64,000 nucleotides of DNA from Pseudorasbora parva (Eukaryota; Chordata; Actinopteri; Cypriniformes; Gobionidae), in the NCBI RefSeq assembly GCF_024679245.1, contig NC_090188.1, forward strand, positions 37,664,992 to 37,728,991, read 5' to 3'. Shown in pieces: positions 1-11,639 of the stretch (position 1 is the stretch's first letter; the number at the start of each line of letters is the position of its first letter). The translations under genes were made by a program, and so were the position numbers. The notes under the pieces are model-generated. The model searched no databases. It worked only from the letters and a program-made list of their open reading frames with translations, and was not told where the DNA came from.

Positions 1-499
1 CATCTCTATCTAGATCTTTGTACAAAAGAGGAAATGCATTTAAGCATGAAAGGTCATTCTTGCCTCCTGCTGTAGTATTTCCTGTTTGAGAGATAGATGT
101 TTGGCCTTTTCCAGGGTGAACGTTACACCATACCACATGCCTGTCTTCATGTGTAAAAAATAAATAAATAAAAAAGCTTATATTATGTTTAGTGCCTATA
201 GGTTTACATATCTGAAAATGATGTTTACATTTATATGCACTAGTTATTTCATATCAAGAAAAAAATCCACTATAAACTACATCGATTGGCATAAGGCAAG
301 ACATCATTATCAACACCTCATTGAAACATGCTTTCTACAACACAGCCAATATAAATCTGTTTCCGTAAAATAACCCTGATAGTCTGACTGATGAAGTGCA
401 TTAGGACTTGACAATTAATAATTGACTTGAAACTTGAAACATTTTTGAGTTTACATTAAATCAATGTAAACTGGTCTAAACGGCTAGTTTTTATATATA
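1..499. other. AT-rich gene-free stretch
   Basis: No coding exon, RNA gene or recognisable element was seen. The 62-codon ORF inside it has no family features. Confidence 0.5.
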
Positions 500-1630
500 T
501 TAGTGCTGTCAATTGATGAAAAAAACGAATTAATCAAATAAAATCTGATAAATCACAATTAAAACCATTGGAGTTTTTCATATTTTATAGTGTAGTATAA
601 CAGTCCCTTTCCAAATAATGTAGAAACAACTTAAAGACAGTATTTTTTATGAATGCAGGCCAGTATCACTGACACTAAAACTGCTACTGATGTCTCTATG
701 AAATGTATTTTTTAAACATAAATGATAGACATTCAACATTACAGCATAACTGAAAGCTATCAATTTCAACATTTGCTTTAAAAAAATAACTTAATTTAAG
801 TGAACTTACAACAATCTTCACATAAACCCATTTTAATAAATGTCCTATTTACCTGTGGCCTTCCTTCCTGTTTAACAGGTAAGAGATATACAGTAATTTA
901 ATAAAGTTATCAAACTGCCTATATTATATATTAATCCAAATTAAATCATTAGTCTGCTGTCACTTTAAGATCTGACGCGCTGTCACACGCACCTCATTTT
1001 CTCACAACCCTTTAAGTTAATTTTAGACATTATTTAACTAATTTAAGACTGCTCTTATGAGAATATTTGATTAAACAGGCATTTTGGCATAATTCTGTGT
1101 GTTATAGATTGTTCAGTGCATGGCATTAAAAAAAAAAACGTATTTATGGCGCGCTGTTCTCTTTGGTTATGTCGTGCTTGAATGGTTTGAAAGCATTTGC
1201 ATGAAGAAGAACGTGATCATATAATGTAACGCTAGCCAAAGGATGATTGAAAAAAATAGATGCTGCCTTAATCGGGTTTAATAACGCGTTAAGCCGCAGT
1301 CACACTAGACTTTGAGCATGCAAAATTTCTTCAGACACGGCAATGGTCGTGATATGACGTCACTCTCTGAAGCATCATTTTTAAACATGAATTCAACAGC
1401 AAATAGTAATACACTCAAAATTTAAACAAATATATACAATCTACTCAAATTTATTGAATTGGCAGCTCAGAGTTCACCCAAAGAACCGAGCTTGAACTTG
1501 GAAAATTGCAAAACCTTTTGCATGAGCTTGCGTTTACAGTCTGCCACTTTCACATGCGTTTGAATTGGAAGTCATTGAAAACTGAAAAAATGAATCGCAT
1601 GAGTTAACGTGCTAATTTTGACAGCACTAA
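500..1630. mobile_element. Non-autonomous TIR DNA transposon, probably hAT-like
   Basis: The ends are inverted copies of TTAGTGCTGTCAA (500-512 and 1618-1630). The interior has AT-rich and ATTAATC-like motifs and an AACGCGTTAA motif near 1283, typical of a widespread fish hAT-like family. About 1297-1600 (beginning GCAGTCACACTAGAC) looks like a second sequence inserted near the right end, because the CGCGTTAA motif usually lies close to the terminus. No transposase ORF and no clear target duplication were found, so the superfamily is inferred. Confidence 0.55.
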
Positions 1631-1791
1631 TATTTAGCATATAGACTGATCAGGCATAACATTATGACCACTGACAGGTGAAGTGAATTGCACAGATTAT
1701 CTCGTCATCATGGCTCTTGTTAGTCAGTGGGATAAATTAGGCAGCAAGGGAACGTTTTGTCCTCAAAGTTGATGTGTTAGAAGCAGCAAAA

Positions 1792-3690
1792 ATGGGAAAG
1801 TGTAAGGATTTGAGCGAGTTTGACGAGGGCCAAATTGTGATGGCTAGACGACTGGGTCAGAGCATCTCCAAAACTGCAGCTCTTGTGGGCTGTTCCCGGT
1901 CTGCAGTGGTCAGTATCTATCAAATGTGCTCCAAGGAAGGAACAGCGGTGAACCGGTGACAGGGTCATGGGCGGCCAAGGCTCATTGATGCACGTGCGGG
2001 GAGCGAAAGCTGGCCGTGTGGTCTGATTAAAAAAACAAGTTACTGTAGCTCAAAAAGTTAATGCTGGTTCTGATTGAAAGGTGTCAGAATACACAGAGCA
2101 TCGCAGTTTTTTGCATATGAGGCTGTATAGCCGCAGACCAGTCAGGGTGCCCATGCTGACCCCTGTCCACCACCGAAAGCACCAACAGTGGCACGTGAGC
2201 ATCAGAACTGGACCACAGAGCAATGGAAGAAGGTGGCCTGGTCTGATGAATCATGTTTTCTTTTACATCAGGTGGATGGCCGGGTGTGTGTGTGTCGCTT
2301 ACCTGGGGAACACATGGCACCAGGATGCACTATGGGAAGAAGGCGAGCCGGCGGAGGCAGTGTGATGCTTTGGGCAATGATCTGCAGGGAAACCGTGGGT
2401 CCTCCATCCATGTGGATGTTACTTTGACATGTACCACCGACCTAAGCATTGTTGCAGACCATATACAGCCTTCCACGGAAACGGTATCCCTGGTGGCTGT
2501 GGCTCTTTCAGCAGATAATGCTGCTGACACAAAGCAAAAATGGTTCAGGATTGGTTTGAGAAGAACAACAACGAGTTTGAGGTGTTGACACTTAATCCAG
2601 TCGAGCATCTGTGGGATGTGCTTAAAGGACAACTCCGGTGAGAAATGAACCTAGGGGTAATTAACAGATGGTTACCGAGTAGATCGTTCTCTGGGATGCG
2701 TTTTAATGAAAATCGAATGTAAAGAGTTTTATCTTTAAAAACAGATTAGCTTATTACGCTAGTCTATGGGGCAAAGGGTAAGTGAAATTAAATCGCTAGT
2801 TAATACCACTAACAAGGCTCAAAATAGCCTCACACTAACACGGTAGCATAATGAGGGTCCCTACATGCAAACCGAAGCATTGAGAACTTTGTAAGTGTTC
2901 AAACAGTTTAATAAGAAGATACTTTATAAACATAGTGCCTTACGCGTTCACGGACAGGCGCCATCTTGGAAAACAGTCTCGACTCATTGAGCCTCGAGCG
3001 CTGTTCTAAGTGAGCTGGTCGATAGGAATTAAGTTTGTGAAACATGGACATTTTTATTTTTATTTATTTCTTTTCTCTGTTGTGTTTAGTGTTTTCTTCT
3101 GGAAACAACGGACCATATGAGATTCCAAGTCACAGTTGATCACTTAGCAGAGCGCTCGTGGCTCGATGAGTCGAGACTGTTTTCCAAGATAGCGCCTGTA
3201 CGTGAACGCGTAATGTACTATGTTTATAAAGTGTCTTCTTATTAAACTGTTTGTACTCTTACAAAGTTCTCAATGCTTCGGTTTGCATGTAGGGACCCTC
3301 ATTATGCTACCGTGTTAGTGTGAGGCTATTTTGAGCCTTGTTAGTGGTATTAACTAGCGATTTAATTTCACTACCCTGTGCCCCATAGACTAGTGTTATA
3401 AGCTAATCTGTTTTTAGAGATAAAACTCTTTACATTTGATTTCCATGAAAACGTATCCCAGAGAACGATCTACTCTGTAACCATCTGTTAATTACCCCTA
3501 GGGTAATTTCTCACCGGAGTTGTCCTTTAACAAGCAAGTCCGATCCATGGAGCCCCCACCTCGCAACTTACAGGGCTTAAAGAATCTGCTGCTAACATCT
3601 TGGTGCCAGTTACCACAGCACACCTTCAGGGGTCTAGTGGAGTCCATGTCTTGATGGGTCAGGGCTGTTTTGGCAGCAAAAGGGGGACCA
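1792..3690 (+). pseudogene. Tc1-family transposase pseudogene
   Basis: In life this would be a DD34E (IS630/Tc1/mariner) transposase of about 340 residues that cuts and pastes the element at TA sites. The start is the ATG at 1792 ([20 protein letters not shown]), followed by a helix-turn-helix with [19 protein letters not shown]. The frame breaks at a TGA at 1957-1959. Later pieces in other frames keep REHQNWTTEQWKKVAWSDES (first catalytic Asp region, about 2190-2250). The second Asp region near 2505-2540 is eroded. The NPIEHLWD-like segment at 2594-2620 reads NPVEHLWD and is cut by the foldback insertion, after which the C-terminus (3531-3690) resumes. Several frameshifts and the insertion make it inactive. 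Identity is confident; exact break points are approximate. Confidence 0.85.
2622..3530. mobile_element. Foldback MITE with ~390 bp arms and TTAA target duplication
   Basis: TTAA occurs at 2622-2625 and 3527-3530. Between them the element starts AGGACAACTCCGGTGAGAAAT and ends with its reverse complement. The arms (about 2626-3018 and 3137-3526) are near-identical inverted copies, differing by scattered substitutions and a few small indels, around a ~115 bp spacer. There is no transposase ORF. TTAA duplication suggests Kolobok or piggyBac transposase; the 5'-AGG end fits Kolobok better (inference). Confidence 0.85.
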
Positions 3691-3697
3691 ACACAAT

Positions 3698-5034
3698 TGG
3701 TGTATAGGCCTATAATATTAAGGCTGTCGATTTAACGTATTATGTTGAATCAAATATAAAATTTCTTTCTAAAGCTGAAAACGTATAAAATGTAATGTCT
3801 ATTTGACATAACTTCTCAGCCAAACTTCATGTGCAATTCATTTGCAATTAATGTGTAATTATTTTGATATAACAGAAAAATATCCTAGTAGTTTCATGAA
3901 AAATAATTAAGCATTTAATGATGTTTAAATGCTGTGTGTATTAAGAGAAAAACATTACCTCATCATGGCTCTTCAGGATTGCCACATCTGCACAATGAAC
4001 TTTCACCCTTTTAGAACAAAAAAAAATGTAGACGTACATTTCTCACCCTTTTAAACAAGGACAGGCTGCTCCACTGCGTAGAAGGTAACCTAGCAACAGT
4101 TCACTGAGAAGTGATGCTGGATGAATGTTTTACAACAAATCCCAGGACACTGGAGTCTGAGAGGCATCTACTCAAAATCTAGACATCCACACTGATAATC
4201 TATTAAACTGAGAGGACTTTTATACACCTGGGTAAATGCTGAAAATCAGCATCTGGGGCAGATTGTGAATAACCTGAAGGAGACATTTCTCAAAGCATTT
4301 GTTCTCTTATAGGATTTTTTATGTTTTGCATTCTCTGTCAGTGTTAAATCTGTAGGCATCACTAATGTACACTTCTAGTCAAAAGATTGAAATGATCTTA
4401 GATAATGAAGACAATGCAGGCAAGACTCCATGTGAATTTCAAGAAACCTGTGGTGAACCTGTCCTGAATCAGCCTTCCCCTTAACATGCGTCAAAGCATT
4501 ATGAGCTAATGATGTTCTGGTTAGACTGCCAAAGCAAAAGCACAGAACCCAACAGACATGTATATGTTTGTGGCATAATTGTTTATAATATTTGGACATG
4601 TAAAAATGTTTTAGTGGAGTACAGGAATTAAAAATAAAGAGAAAAGTTCTGAAGAAAATACTTGTCCAAATAATAAACAGGGGTGTGCGGTATTGACAAA
4701 TAATGACATCTCTATATTTTCTGGGATTTTGTCAATAACAATAATTGGACAATATTTTTAAGACTGCAGAGAGAGCTGACTCCTAAAGTTTTTGATTTTC
4801 CCGGAAAGAAATGTTACTTTTTTCAGATTTTTTACTTTTATGGACATTTTTACCTTTTATAAATGCAAATTGTTCTTACATAATTAAGTGTAGCCTATGA
4901 ATCATCTTTTATGTCAAATTCTTACATTTAATCAATAAATTCCATTAGTATAATAAGACACTATAGGGCTGTTATTAATAAAATTAAATCCATATCAACA
5001 AAATTCATGTTTGCAATGCAATGCAGAGGAAAGA
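3698..5034. other. Gene-free AT-rich stretch with one hAT-like fragment
   Basis: No exon recognised. About 4683-4960 begins GGGGTGTGCGGTATTGAC, resembling the end of a hAT-type repeat; the other end was not found. Confidence 0.35.
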
Positions 5035-5160
5035 TAGCTTGACGTAGTCATACTCAATTCTAGTCAGAATATGAGTCTGATTCTGCTCCATTGGGCTGTG
5101 ATTATGGGGCGTGTTTCAACCGAACCAGGAAAGACCTCAATTGGACAGACCGACAACCAA
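5035..5160 (+). repeat. Truncated copy of the TAGCYTGACG MITE family
   Basis: The first ~125 bp match the copies at 21398 and 43583 (TAGCTTGACGTAGTCATACT onward). Similarity stops near GACAGACCGACAACCA, so the right ~640 bp are missing. Confidence 0.75.
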
Positions 5161-5299
5161 AGACCCGTTCATTTCCACACCGTATGGAGCATCTAAATCT
5201 CCTCACTGTCTGTTTCAAGATCAGCTCACAAAATGTGTCCGACAGGTAAGATACTATACTCCTAATATATGTTTGTTTCCTCTTTTCATGATCTATATA

Positions 5300-5592
5300 A
5301 CCCTTATCCGGTCATAATTGTAATATGTCGTTAGTTGGACTGTCATGCTTGTGTACTATCGAGTTGTTCATGGGAATGGTTTGTGTTTTTGTGATGGAAG
5401 GGGTGACTTTTTCATTGAATATTTGACCTGGATTAGTAACACAGGTTCTGCCATAGTTGTTGCCTGGGTTACGTATGTGTGGGGCGGAGCAATCACAATA
5501 GGGCCGAAACTCTTTTGGGGGTAGGGGCGTGTTTGTTTTGGTGATTTGTAATATCAACAACGGTTACCAGAAAGCACTTACCCCACCTTTAA
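5300..5592. repeat. Right portion of a TTAA-flanked MITE
   Basis: The segment ends CACTTACCCCACCTTTAA, i.e. the inverse of TTAAAGGTGGGGTAAGTG, a terminus seen widely in cyprinids. TTAA lies at 5589-5592. The left terminus was not found. Confidence 0.5.
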
Positions 5593-5639
5593 TGAGTGAG
5601 TCATTCAATTGTTCATTCATTTGATTTCTCATTTATCAG

Positions 5640-5975
5640 CAATCCTCCCGCATTCTCAGATCCTCAGAAAGAAATTCCTGCATGTACCTCGCTCTTGCTT
5701 GAAATTTAACAGTGATCAGGCTTTTTCCGTAGCTGGTCCTAGATTATGCATACCTCAGGACATTAGATCGACGCCTTCCATTCCTGTTTTTAAATCCAGC
5801 CTAAAGACGTATCTGTATTCATTGGCCTTTAAATGAAATCTGTATGTGTTTTATTGGTTTATTTAAAATAATAAAAACATTGTGTAGATATACAGCACTT
5901 TGGCATACATTTAGTGTTTTTAAATGTTCTCTATAAATAAATTGACCTTGGCCTTGTTCAAACTGTTGATTATTT
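5640..5975 (+). mobile_element. 3' end of an L2-like LINE
   Basis: The translation in the 5609-5836 region ends SVAGPRLCIPQDIRSTPSIP followed by FKSSLKTYLYSLAF, the conserved C-terminus of L2/CR1-type reverse transcriptases (usual form AGPRLWNSLP...FKSRLKTYLF). The W-N-S-L part is mutated. It is followed by a 3' UTR ending near ATAAATAAATTGACCTTGG, a typical L2-like tail. 5' truncated, non-functional. Confidence 0.75.
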
Positions 5976-6109
5976 CGGGAACAAAGCATTTGACTCTTAA
6001 TGAGTAAGTAATTGAATCATTCATTTAACCGATTAATTTAAACAGCTGATTATTCCAGTAACTAAGCATTTGAATTTCTTAATAAAAATCTTGAAAAACA
6101 CCTAGTCAG

Positions 6110-6690
6110 AAACTTCACCACTCTACTGACCTCATTTGACTTTAAGCGAGTATCTACAACGGCTACTCACAAATCAAGTAACCAATTAGACCTTGTCTAC
6201 ACGCTACTGCTCCATAGACAACACTTACGGTTCTCCATTGCACACCTCAGACCACTTTCTCATCACTCTTAACATCATACTGACTCCTAACACAACACAC
6301 ACTCCTCCGCAGATCACCTTTCGGCTCTCCCTCTCGCCTATCCACTATGGTTTCATCTTTACTTCCTCCACCTGCTCAGTTCTCAGCACTGGATGCTAAC
6401 AGTGCAACTGATACTTCCTGGTCCACTCTAACATCTTGCTTAGACAGCTTTTGCCCCCTTTCATCCAGATCAGCCCCACACCATCTGCCCCCTGGCTGGC
6501 TGATGTTCTCCGTGAACATTGCTCTGGACTCGGCGGAAATGGCGGAAATCTAAAACCTCTCCTGACCTTACCTTGTATCTTTCAAATGTCTCCACTGCTA
6601 AAACAACATACTACCACAACAAAATCAACAATTGCTCTGACTCTCGCACACTCTTCAAAACATTCTCCTCTCTTCTTTGTCCTCTTAGGC
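6110..6690 (+). mobile_element. L2-like LINE ORF2 fragment (endonuclease end and linker)
   Basis: Shifted frames encode SNQLDLVYT-like and PLHTSDHFLITLNIIL segments, the last motif region of an APE-type endonuclease, then PWLADVLREHCSGL and NVSTAKTTYYHNKINNCSDS, typical of the linker before the reverse transcriptase. At least three frames are needed, so it is dead. It stops at LFKTFSSLLCP and directly abuts the P450 fragment at about 6688-6692. Confidence 0.75.
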
Positions 6691-6952
6691 TTGAGTTTGA
6701 GCTTGATGGGGTCTTTGGGAGCTAGTAGACCACTGAGGCTGAGCTCCAGAGGAACCGGTGAAGAGCAAGAGAAGGTCAGGAGGTGAACAGACAAACACTG
6801 ATACCAGAGACCAATCTGTCTCCTCACACACAGAGATGTCGAACCTCTGCATGGTTACCTGAGCAAATCTCATCCCAATGCAGTTCCTGGGCCCGAGGCC
6901 GAAGGGGATGTACATGTAGGGGTTAATCATCTCCTTGTTTCCTTTAGTGAAC
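6688..6952 (-). pseudogene. Cytochrome P450 (CYP3-like) last two exons, probably a pseudogene
   Basis: P450s are haem monooxygenases of the ER membrane. On the minus strand an acceptor (…CCCTATTATCAG) precedes an exon at 6952-6812 starting in phase with G|TTC, the boundary expected before the CYP3 'PERF' segment. It encodes [30 protein letters not shown] is the haem-binding loop with the axial Cys. The next helix lacks about eight residues (MRFAQVTM runs straight into [12 protein letters not shown]). The terminal segment [20 protein letters not shown] (6755-6690) matches the CYP3 C-terminus but is separated by only ~57 bp that look like a shrunken intron with CCG in place of the CAG acceptor. 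The stop codon region is replaced by a LINE fragment. Earlier exons were not identified; MEKILPEARLLRK with a GTAAGT donor near 7030-7085 is a doubtful remnant. CYP3A versus CYP3C cannot be settled here. Confidence 0.8.
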
Positions 6953-7144
6953 CTGATAATAGGGCAGGAAAGACATGTTGGCTTGAAGTATTTTTACAGA
7001 CAGTTACTCTAAAGAACCAGCTTTGTGTTCCTAGTGCAACAGTGCCACTTACTTTCTCAGCAGCCTGGCTTCTGGAAGTATTTTTTCCATAGGGATTTTA
7101 CAGATATTTTCAGTTATAGTTCATGAACCAAGCCAAACAGAGAA

Positions 7145-9222
7145 TGTATAAGAATAAGAATTTGGTCACCTATTAAAAAGCAAGATTTCCCACACCTGTA
7201 ACTTTAAGAGGCACTCGTCACCTGTATTAATAGCACCTGTTTGAACTCATCAGTATAAAAGACACCTGTCCACAACCTTAAACATTCAGACTCCAAGCTC
7301 CACTATGGCCAAGACCAAAGAGCTGTCAAAGGACACCAGAAACAAAAGTATAGACCTGCACCAGGCTGGGAAGACTGAATATGCAATAGGTAAGCAGCTT
7401 GGTGTTTGTGAGAGAGCATTTGGTAGGGATGGGGAAATGAAGCCTCATGAAGCAGTGAGTCGTTACGCTGACTGTTTCGGGAAAAGAGTTGAGGCGTCGC
7501 GAGTGTCAGGAACAGCGCCATCTGGCGCTTATTTAAAATAAAGCGGGCAGATCGAAGCTCTGTCCGATAAAGCAATCACAACACACTACACCGTTTCAAT
7601 GTGTATACATAAAAGCCTTACATTTTTGTGTTTAATTTGTCGATTAAATAAATAAATTTACCAATTAAAGTGTGACAATAAAATATAAATGAGCTATATA
7701 TGTGATTCAAGAAGATCTAAAGTAGGCATACTCCACACACATAGTGAATAAGGCCATCGTGTGATATGATCATTAAATGTGCTTATGACACTGTCATTGA
7801 CACTGTCAACAATGATAATGTTTGTGTACAGTGAATGACAGAAAAGTGATAAAGTTTTGAAATATTTTTATTAAGACATAAAAGCTGTTTTACAGTGTTG
7901 GGGCAGAGTCTATTTCTTCTCTTAGACAGTAGTTCCCTATTTATTTATTTATTTTGTAAAGCATACACACATTGGAAGCTATACACTCAAAATATTCCCA
8001 GAGAAAAGCCCATTACTCTTTTTTTCATTACTCTAAATACAAACACCAACACCATATCCCCTAACACCAAATTACCTAAAAAAAAGAGCAAATGTTTTAC
8101 CAAAAAAAAAAAAAGAGACAAATAAATAAATAGTGACAAATACATTTTGGTTATCTAAATGTAATTTATTGATTAACTTTTAAAGTACAGCACTCTCCTC
8201 ACAAATACATCAACCAGACTGACTGAGCCAACAACTCGATCTGGAGTTCGAACCTTCTGAGACGCAAAGCGAAACGCGCACGTGATTGGACAGAAAGTGA
8301 GGCTTCATTTGTCATCGATCACGTGACTGGGAAACCAATACACACCCTGATACGGAGCTTCACTTGAAATGGTCTCGCATACGCAAAAAGCGCATCGAAG
8401 CTTCAGTGTCATACGTAACATCACTAGCATTTGGATGATCTAGAAGAGGATTAGGAGAATGTAAAAGGGTCAGATGAACCCAAAATATAACTTTTTGGTA
8501 AAAATTAAACTTGTGTTTGGAGGAGAAAGAATGCCGAGTTGCACCATACCTACTGTGAAGCATGGGGGGAAACATCATGCTTTGGGGCTGTTTTTCTGCA
8601 AAGGGACCAGGACAAAGTGTAAAGGAAAGAATGAATGGGGCCATGTATTGTGAGATTTTGAGTTAAAAACACCTTCCATCAGCAAGAGCATTGAAGATGA
8701 AATGTGGCTGGGTCTTTCAGCATGACAATGATCCCAAACACACCTCCCGGGAAACGAAGGAGTGGCTTCGTAAGAAGCATTTCAAGGTCCTGGAGTGGCA
8801 GTGTCCAGATCTCAACTCTATAGAACATTTTTGAAATTATGTGTTGATGTGTAAAAGCCCCTAAACATTGTTGATCTAGAGAAAATCTGCATGGAGGAAT
8901 GGGCGAAACTACCAGCAACAGTGTATAAAAACCTTGTGACGACCTACAAAAAACACTCTGTCATTTCCAACAAAGGGTATAACAAGGGCATAACAAAGCA
9001 TTGAGATTAACTTTTGTTATTGACCAAATACTTATTTCCCAGCATAATTTGCAAATAAAATCTTTAAAAATCAGACAATGTGAAAAAAAAAATCTTTTCT
9101 TTTTTTTCTGGATTTTCTTTCCTGATTCTATCTCTCATAGTTGAAGTGTACTAATGATGAAAAGTACAGGCCTCTCTCATCTTAAGTGGGAGAATTTGCA
9201 CAAATTGGTGGCCCACTGTATA
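7145..9222 (+). mobile_element. Tc1-like DNA transposon, deleted and split by a hAT element
   Basis: The transposase start MAKTKELSKDTRNKSIDLHQ (ATG 7305) and QAGKTEYAIGKQLGV reach about 7404. After the hAT insertion the sequence resumes at 8435 with the region that normally reads DDPEESWENVMWSDE; here it gives WDDLEEDxENVKxSDE-like residues in broken frames. Further on are [20 protein letters not shown] (second Asp, about 8718-8775) and [16 protein letters not shown] (third acidic residue, about 8788-8835). Roughly 300 bp encoding the DNA-binding linker are missing. The right end GTGGCCCACTGTAT (to 9222) is Tc1-like; the left TIR was not seen. Inactive. Confidence 0.85.
7424..8426. mobile_element. 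Non-autonomous hAT element with perfect 8-bp target duplication
   Basis: GCATTTGG occurs at 7416-7423 and 8427-8434. The element begins TAGGGATGGGGAAATGAAGC and ends GAAGCTTCAGTG…CATCACTA, giving short TIRs (TAGGGATG versus TAGTGATG in inverse). It is 1003 bp with no transposase ORF. It sits inside the Tc1 element at 7145-9222 and is therefore younger. Confidence 0.9.
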
Positions 9223-10735
9223 TCAGACAAATACAGGGGCATTTTCAATGCACTTTAATAAGGTGAGTCACAGCATGAACGTTTGCACGTGCAGCAGTCT
9301 AACCAGTGTATGCTGACTATCTAGGTGTGTTTTTTGCAAAGGGATGGATATACTTAAGAATGTCAGATCACAGATTATTAAACCAACAATTACAAAAGAC
9401 TATCAAAACTGTCTCATTCGCAGTACAATTTTATGCCCGAAACAAAATACATTGCGTAATTCACTTTTTGTGGGGAGGGCCCATTATGCTGTTATTTGCA
9501 ATACTATTAGAGTGTACAGTTCAGCTTGCAATACAATCATTTGTTTTCATCAAGACATAATCCTTTCATGACTTCCTTCCCTCTGCCTGGATTCTGTAGA
9601 ATCTCCTAAAATCACAGCAGAAACCAAAGCCAAGCGACATCAAGGGAAACAATCCACTGAGTATACGAGTCAATGTGCAATCTTAGGCTTGGACCATTTT
9701 CTTCTCTCCTATGAATATGTCATATTCTATGAATAACACATAACGTACAAGAGGGATTTCAAAGCAGGTAGGATCCGTACTATATTGTGTCCCTGATGTG
9801 ATGCTCTGGAACAACACTTGAGGCTAAAAATGGAACTTGAAATATGACATGTTTTCCTACCCTCTTTACTCAAGGGTGATTAGTTACCAGAGCTGAAATA
9901 TTTCCTACAATTTGACTGAAACCATATACAGCAAGTACAAGAGGTATCATCCAGTAATTTGTGATTTATATCATTTCCATGCTTGCTCCAAAGTTTTTTC
10001 AATCTCCAAGAACAAATGAACATGCAGAGCTATAATTATCATAATCGAAAACTAATCTCCAAGGGTTGTTTTCCTTTTATATGGCACATTTTGGATTCTG
10101 ACCACTCCCATATGAACACAGATTATCACACATACATAAAGCACTTCAAATGTGGTAAACACAGAAGCTTGTTTAATAAACATTTAATAAACGCTTGTTT
10201 AATAAATGTGATTGCATTGAGGTTCGTTTTTTTCTCCGCAGGCAAGTAGAGCCAAGTAAAGTCAGACAGATTTAATTTGTTCATTGTATGAGCACTGATC
10301 AATGTTTATGTAAATAAAAGACTAAATTAAATCGGCTCATAATATAAAGTAAAAAACTTACTTTTACTGTGTTTTTATGAACTTTATGAATCATCAAAGT
10401 GGTGAAATGGACTTTCAGTGGATGAACAGAAATGATCAAACAAATTGACCCGCAAACTAAGGATTTGTTACTTTTTATTACAACCACTTAGGGCCCTTTC
10501 ATACACCCATCGTCATGTGGTGGCAGGCACAACGCAAGTGTTTTTTGCTAGTTTCAGCCCAACGCAGTTATCATGTTCCTGTCCAGCACGTTGTTTAAAA
10601 AGCAAATGCATCCGCGTCCATCTGTTCACCCATGGGCGTGCTCGTGTGTTCAGGTGCGTTGCTGTTTTAAGGAACTGAAAATGATTATACCAGTATTTTT
10701 GTGTTATTTAAAGACTGTGTTAGTAATATTTGCCT
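9223..10735. other. Gene-free stretch
   Basis: Both strands were read for exon-like segments with flanking splice signals and none was recognised. The 88-codon ORF at 9983-10249 has no family features. Confidence 0.5.
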
Positions 10736-10739
10736 ATAG

Positions 10740-10935
10740 GTGGGTGCACAACATGTGTACCAAGAGGCAACCTCCCGCGATCTCTCTTGAAGCCAATACG
10801 GAAGTAATGTAAACTGCAATTCCTCAACTGGCCACTAGAGGCAGCCTCCAGAAGGAGCAGAATCTCATTGAGCCCCATGTTAAACTTCCCAACTTTACAG
10901 CAGAAAAAAACATGTTTACAGCCTGGTACAAATTG
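10740..10935. repeat. Dispersed fish repeat (MITE-like) fragment
   Basis: Contains GGCCACTAGAGGCAGCCTCC, GAGCCCCATGTTAAA and AACATGTTTACAGCCTGGTA, a string of motifs recalled from a common cyprinid dispersed repeat. It runs directly into the piggyBac-like fragment at 10936. Confidence 0.45.
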
Positions 10936-11638
10936 TTAGCGACCCAAATCTATATTTAACATGGACAGACCTGTACCTGTCGCGATGATATAGAAAACTC
11001 CTGATGTTAGAGTAACACTTACAGAAGAATAAAATAAAACCTATTTCGTTACCTTTTGGAGCTTGGAAGGATTCAGTTTGAGCAGATGTTTAATACCATC
11101 ATCATCTGTCCTCGTCAGAGTTCGTTTACCAGTATATTCCGCATCTGCCTCATATTCGCGATCTCCAGCATATTCTCCAAACTCATTTTCAACGTCTTCA
11201 AAATCAATATTTTGATCACTGACAGCTTCTTGAGCACATCCATCATCAAGAGACAGTGACACTAATATTTGATTGTGTTGAGGTAACTATGAGTGAAACG
11301 TCACTTCATCATTGCGTATCAGACATTGTGGAATAAAGGTGAATTGCGCCCTATTTCGTCATTATAGATTAATTTATTTATTATTGTGCAAAAAAAAATA
11401 AACGTACAATCCTACACACCTCGGGTTGTTAGCGACCCTATACAATTTTGACAAAAAACTAGTGAAAAAACAGGCATTCAATTATAATTCAATTATTTTT
11501 TCTTGTTATATTGTTTAAAATGGATTGATTGAGGAATACTAAGAAGGTTGATGTCTAACTTTAAAAAATGAATGAGGAGGAGGGTAGTGAATGACGTCTC
11601 GGGTTACTAACGACCCGAGGTATGCATTTAAGGGTTAA
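10936..11638 (-). mobile_element. piggyBac-like element, 5' part only
   Basis: Reading the minus strand, the element starts at TTAA (11638-11635) with TTAACCCTTAAATGCATACC, a CCCT-type piggyBac terminus, followed by a 22-bp imperfect palindrome (11598-11619) and further copies of the GTTAGCGACCC motif near 11430 and 10937. An acidic exon lies at 11262-11041. The right end and the catalytic core are missing. Confidence 0.6.
11041..11262 (-). pseudogene. piggyBac-like transposase first exon (acidic N-terminus)
   Basis: An open frame of 73 codons starts MSLSLDDGCAQEAVSDQNID, is rich in Asp and Glu, and ends DDDGIKHLLKLNPSKLQKVTK. The true exon probably ends a few codons earlier, at LQK followed by GTAACG, a plausible splice donor. 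A related exon at 15721-15840 supports a real ancestral coding exon. PiggyBac transposases commonly have acidic N-termini before the DDD catalytic domain, but no catalytic residue is present here, so assignment rests on the TTAACCCT end next to it. Non-functional as it stands. Confidence 0.45.
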
Positions 11639-11639
11639 G

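Larger units (their letters stand above)
1648..3697 (+). mobile_element. Tc1-like DNA transposon, interrupted and 3' truncated
   Basis: The left end starts GATCAGGCATAACATTATGA, the terminus of a common fish Tc1 family. Transposase-derived sequence follows at 1792-2620 and resumes at 3531-3690. The two parts were one gene before a TTAA-flanked element landed at 2622-3530. The right terminal inverted repeat is absent: similarity ends soon after AACACAATT near 3697. Confidence 0.85.

Noticed and set aside
7030..7085. Possible upstream P450 exon ending LLRK with GTAAGT
   Set aside because: The donor is good, but the peptide does not match the expected P450 segment; noted only inside the P450 entry.
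9983..10249. 88-codon ORF
   Set aside because: No domain, no splice context, AT-rich surroundings; random open frame.
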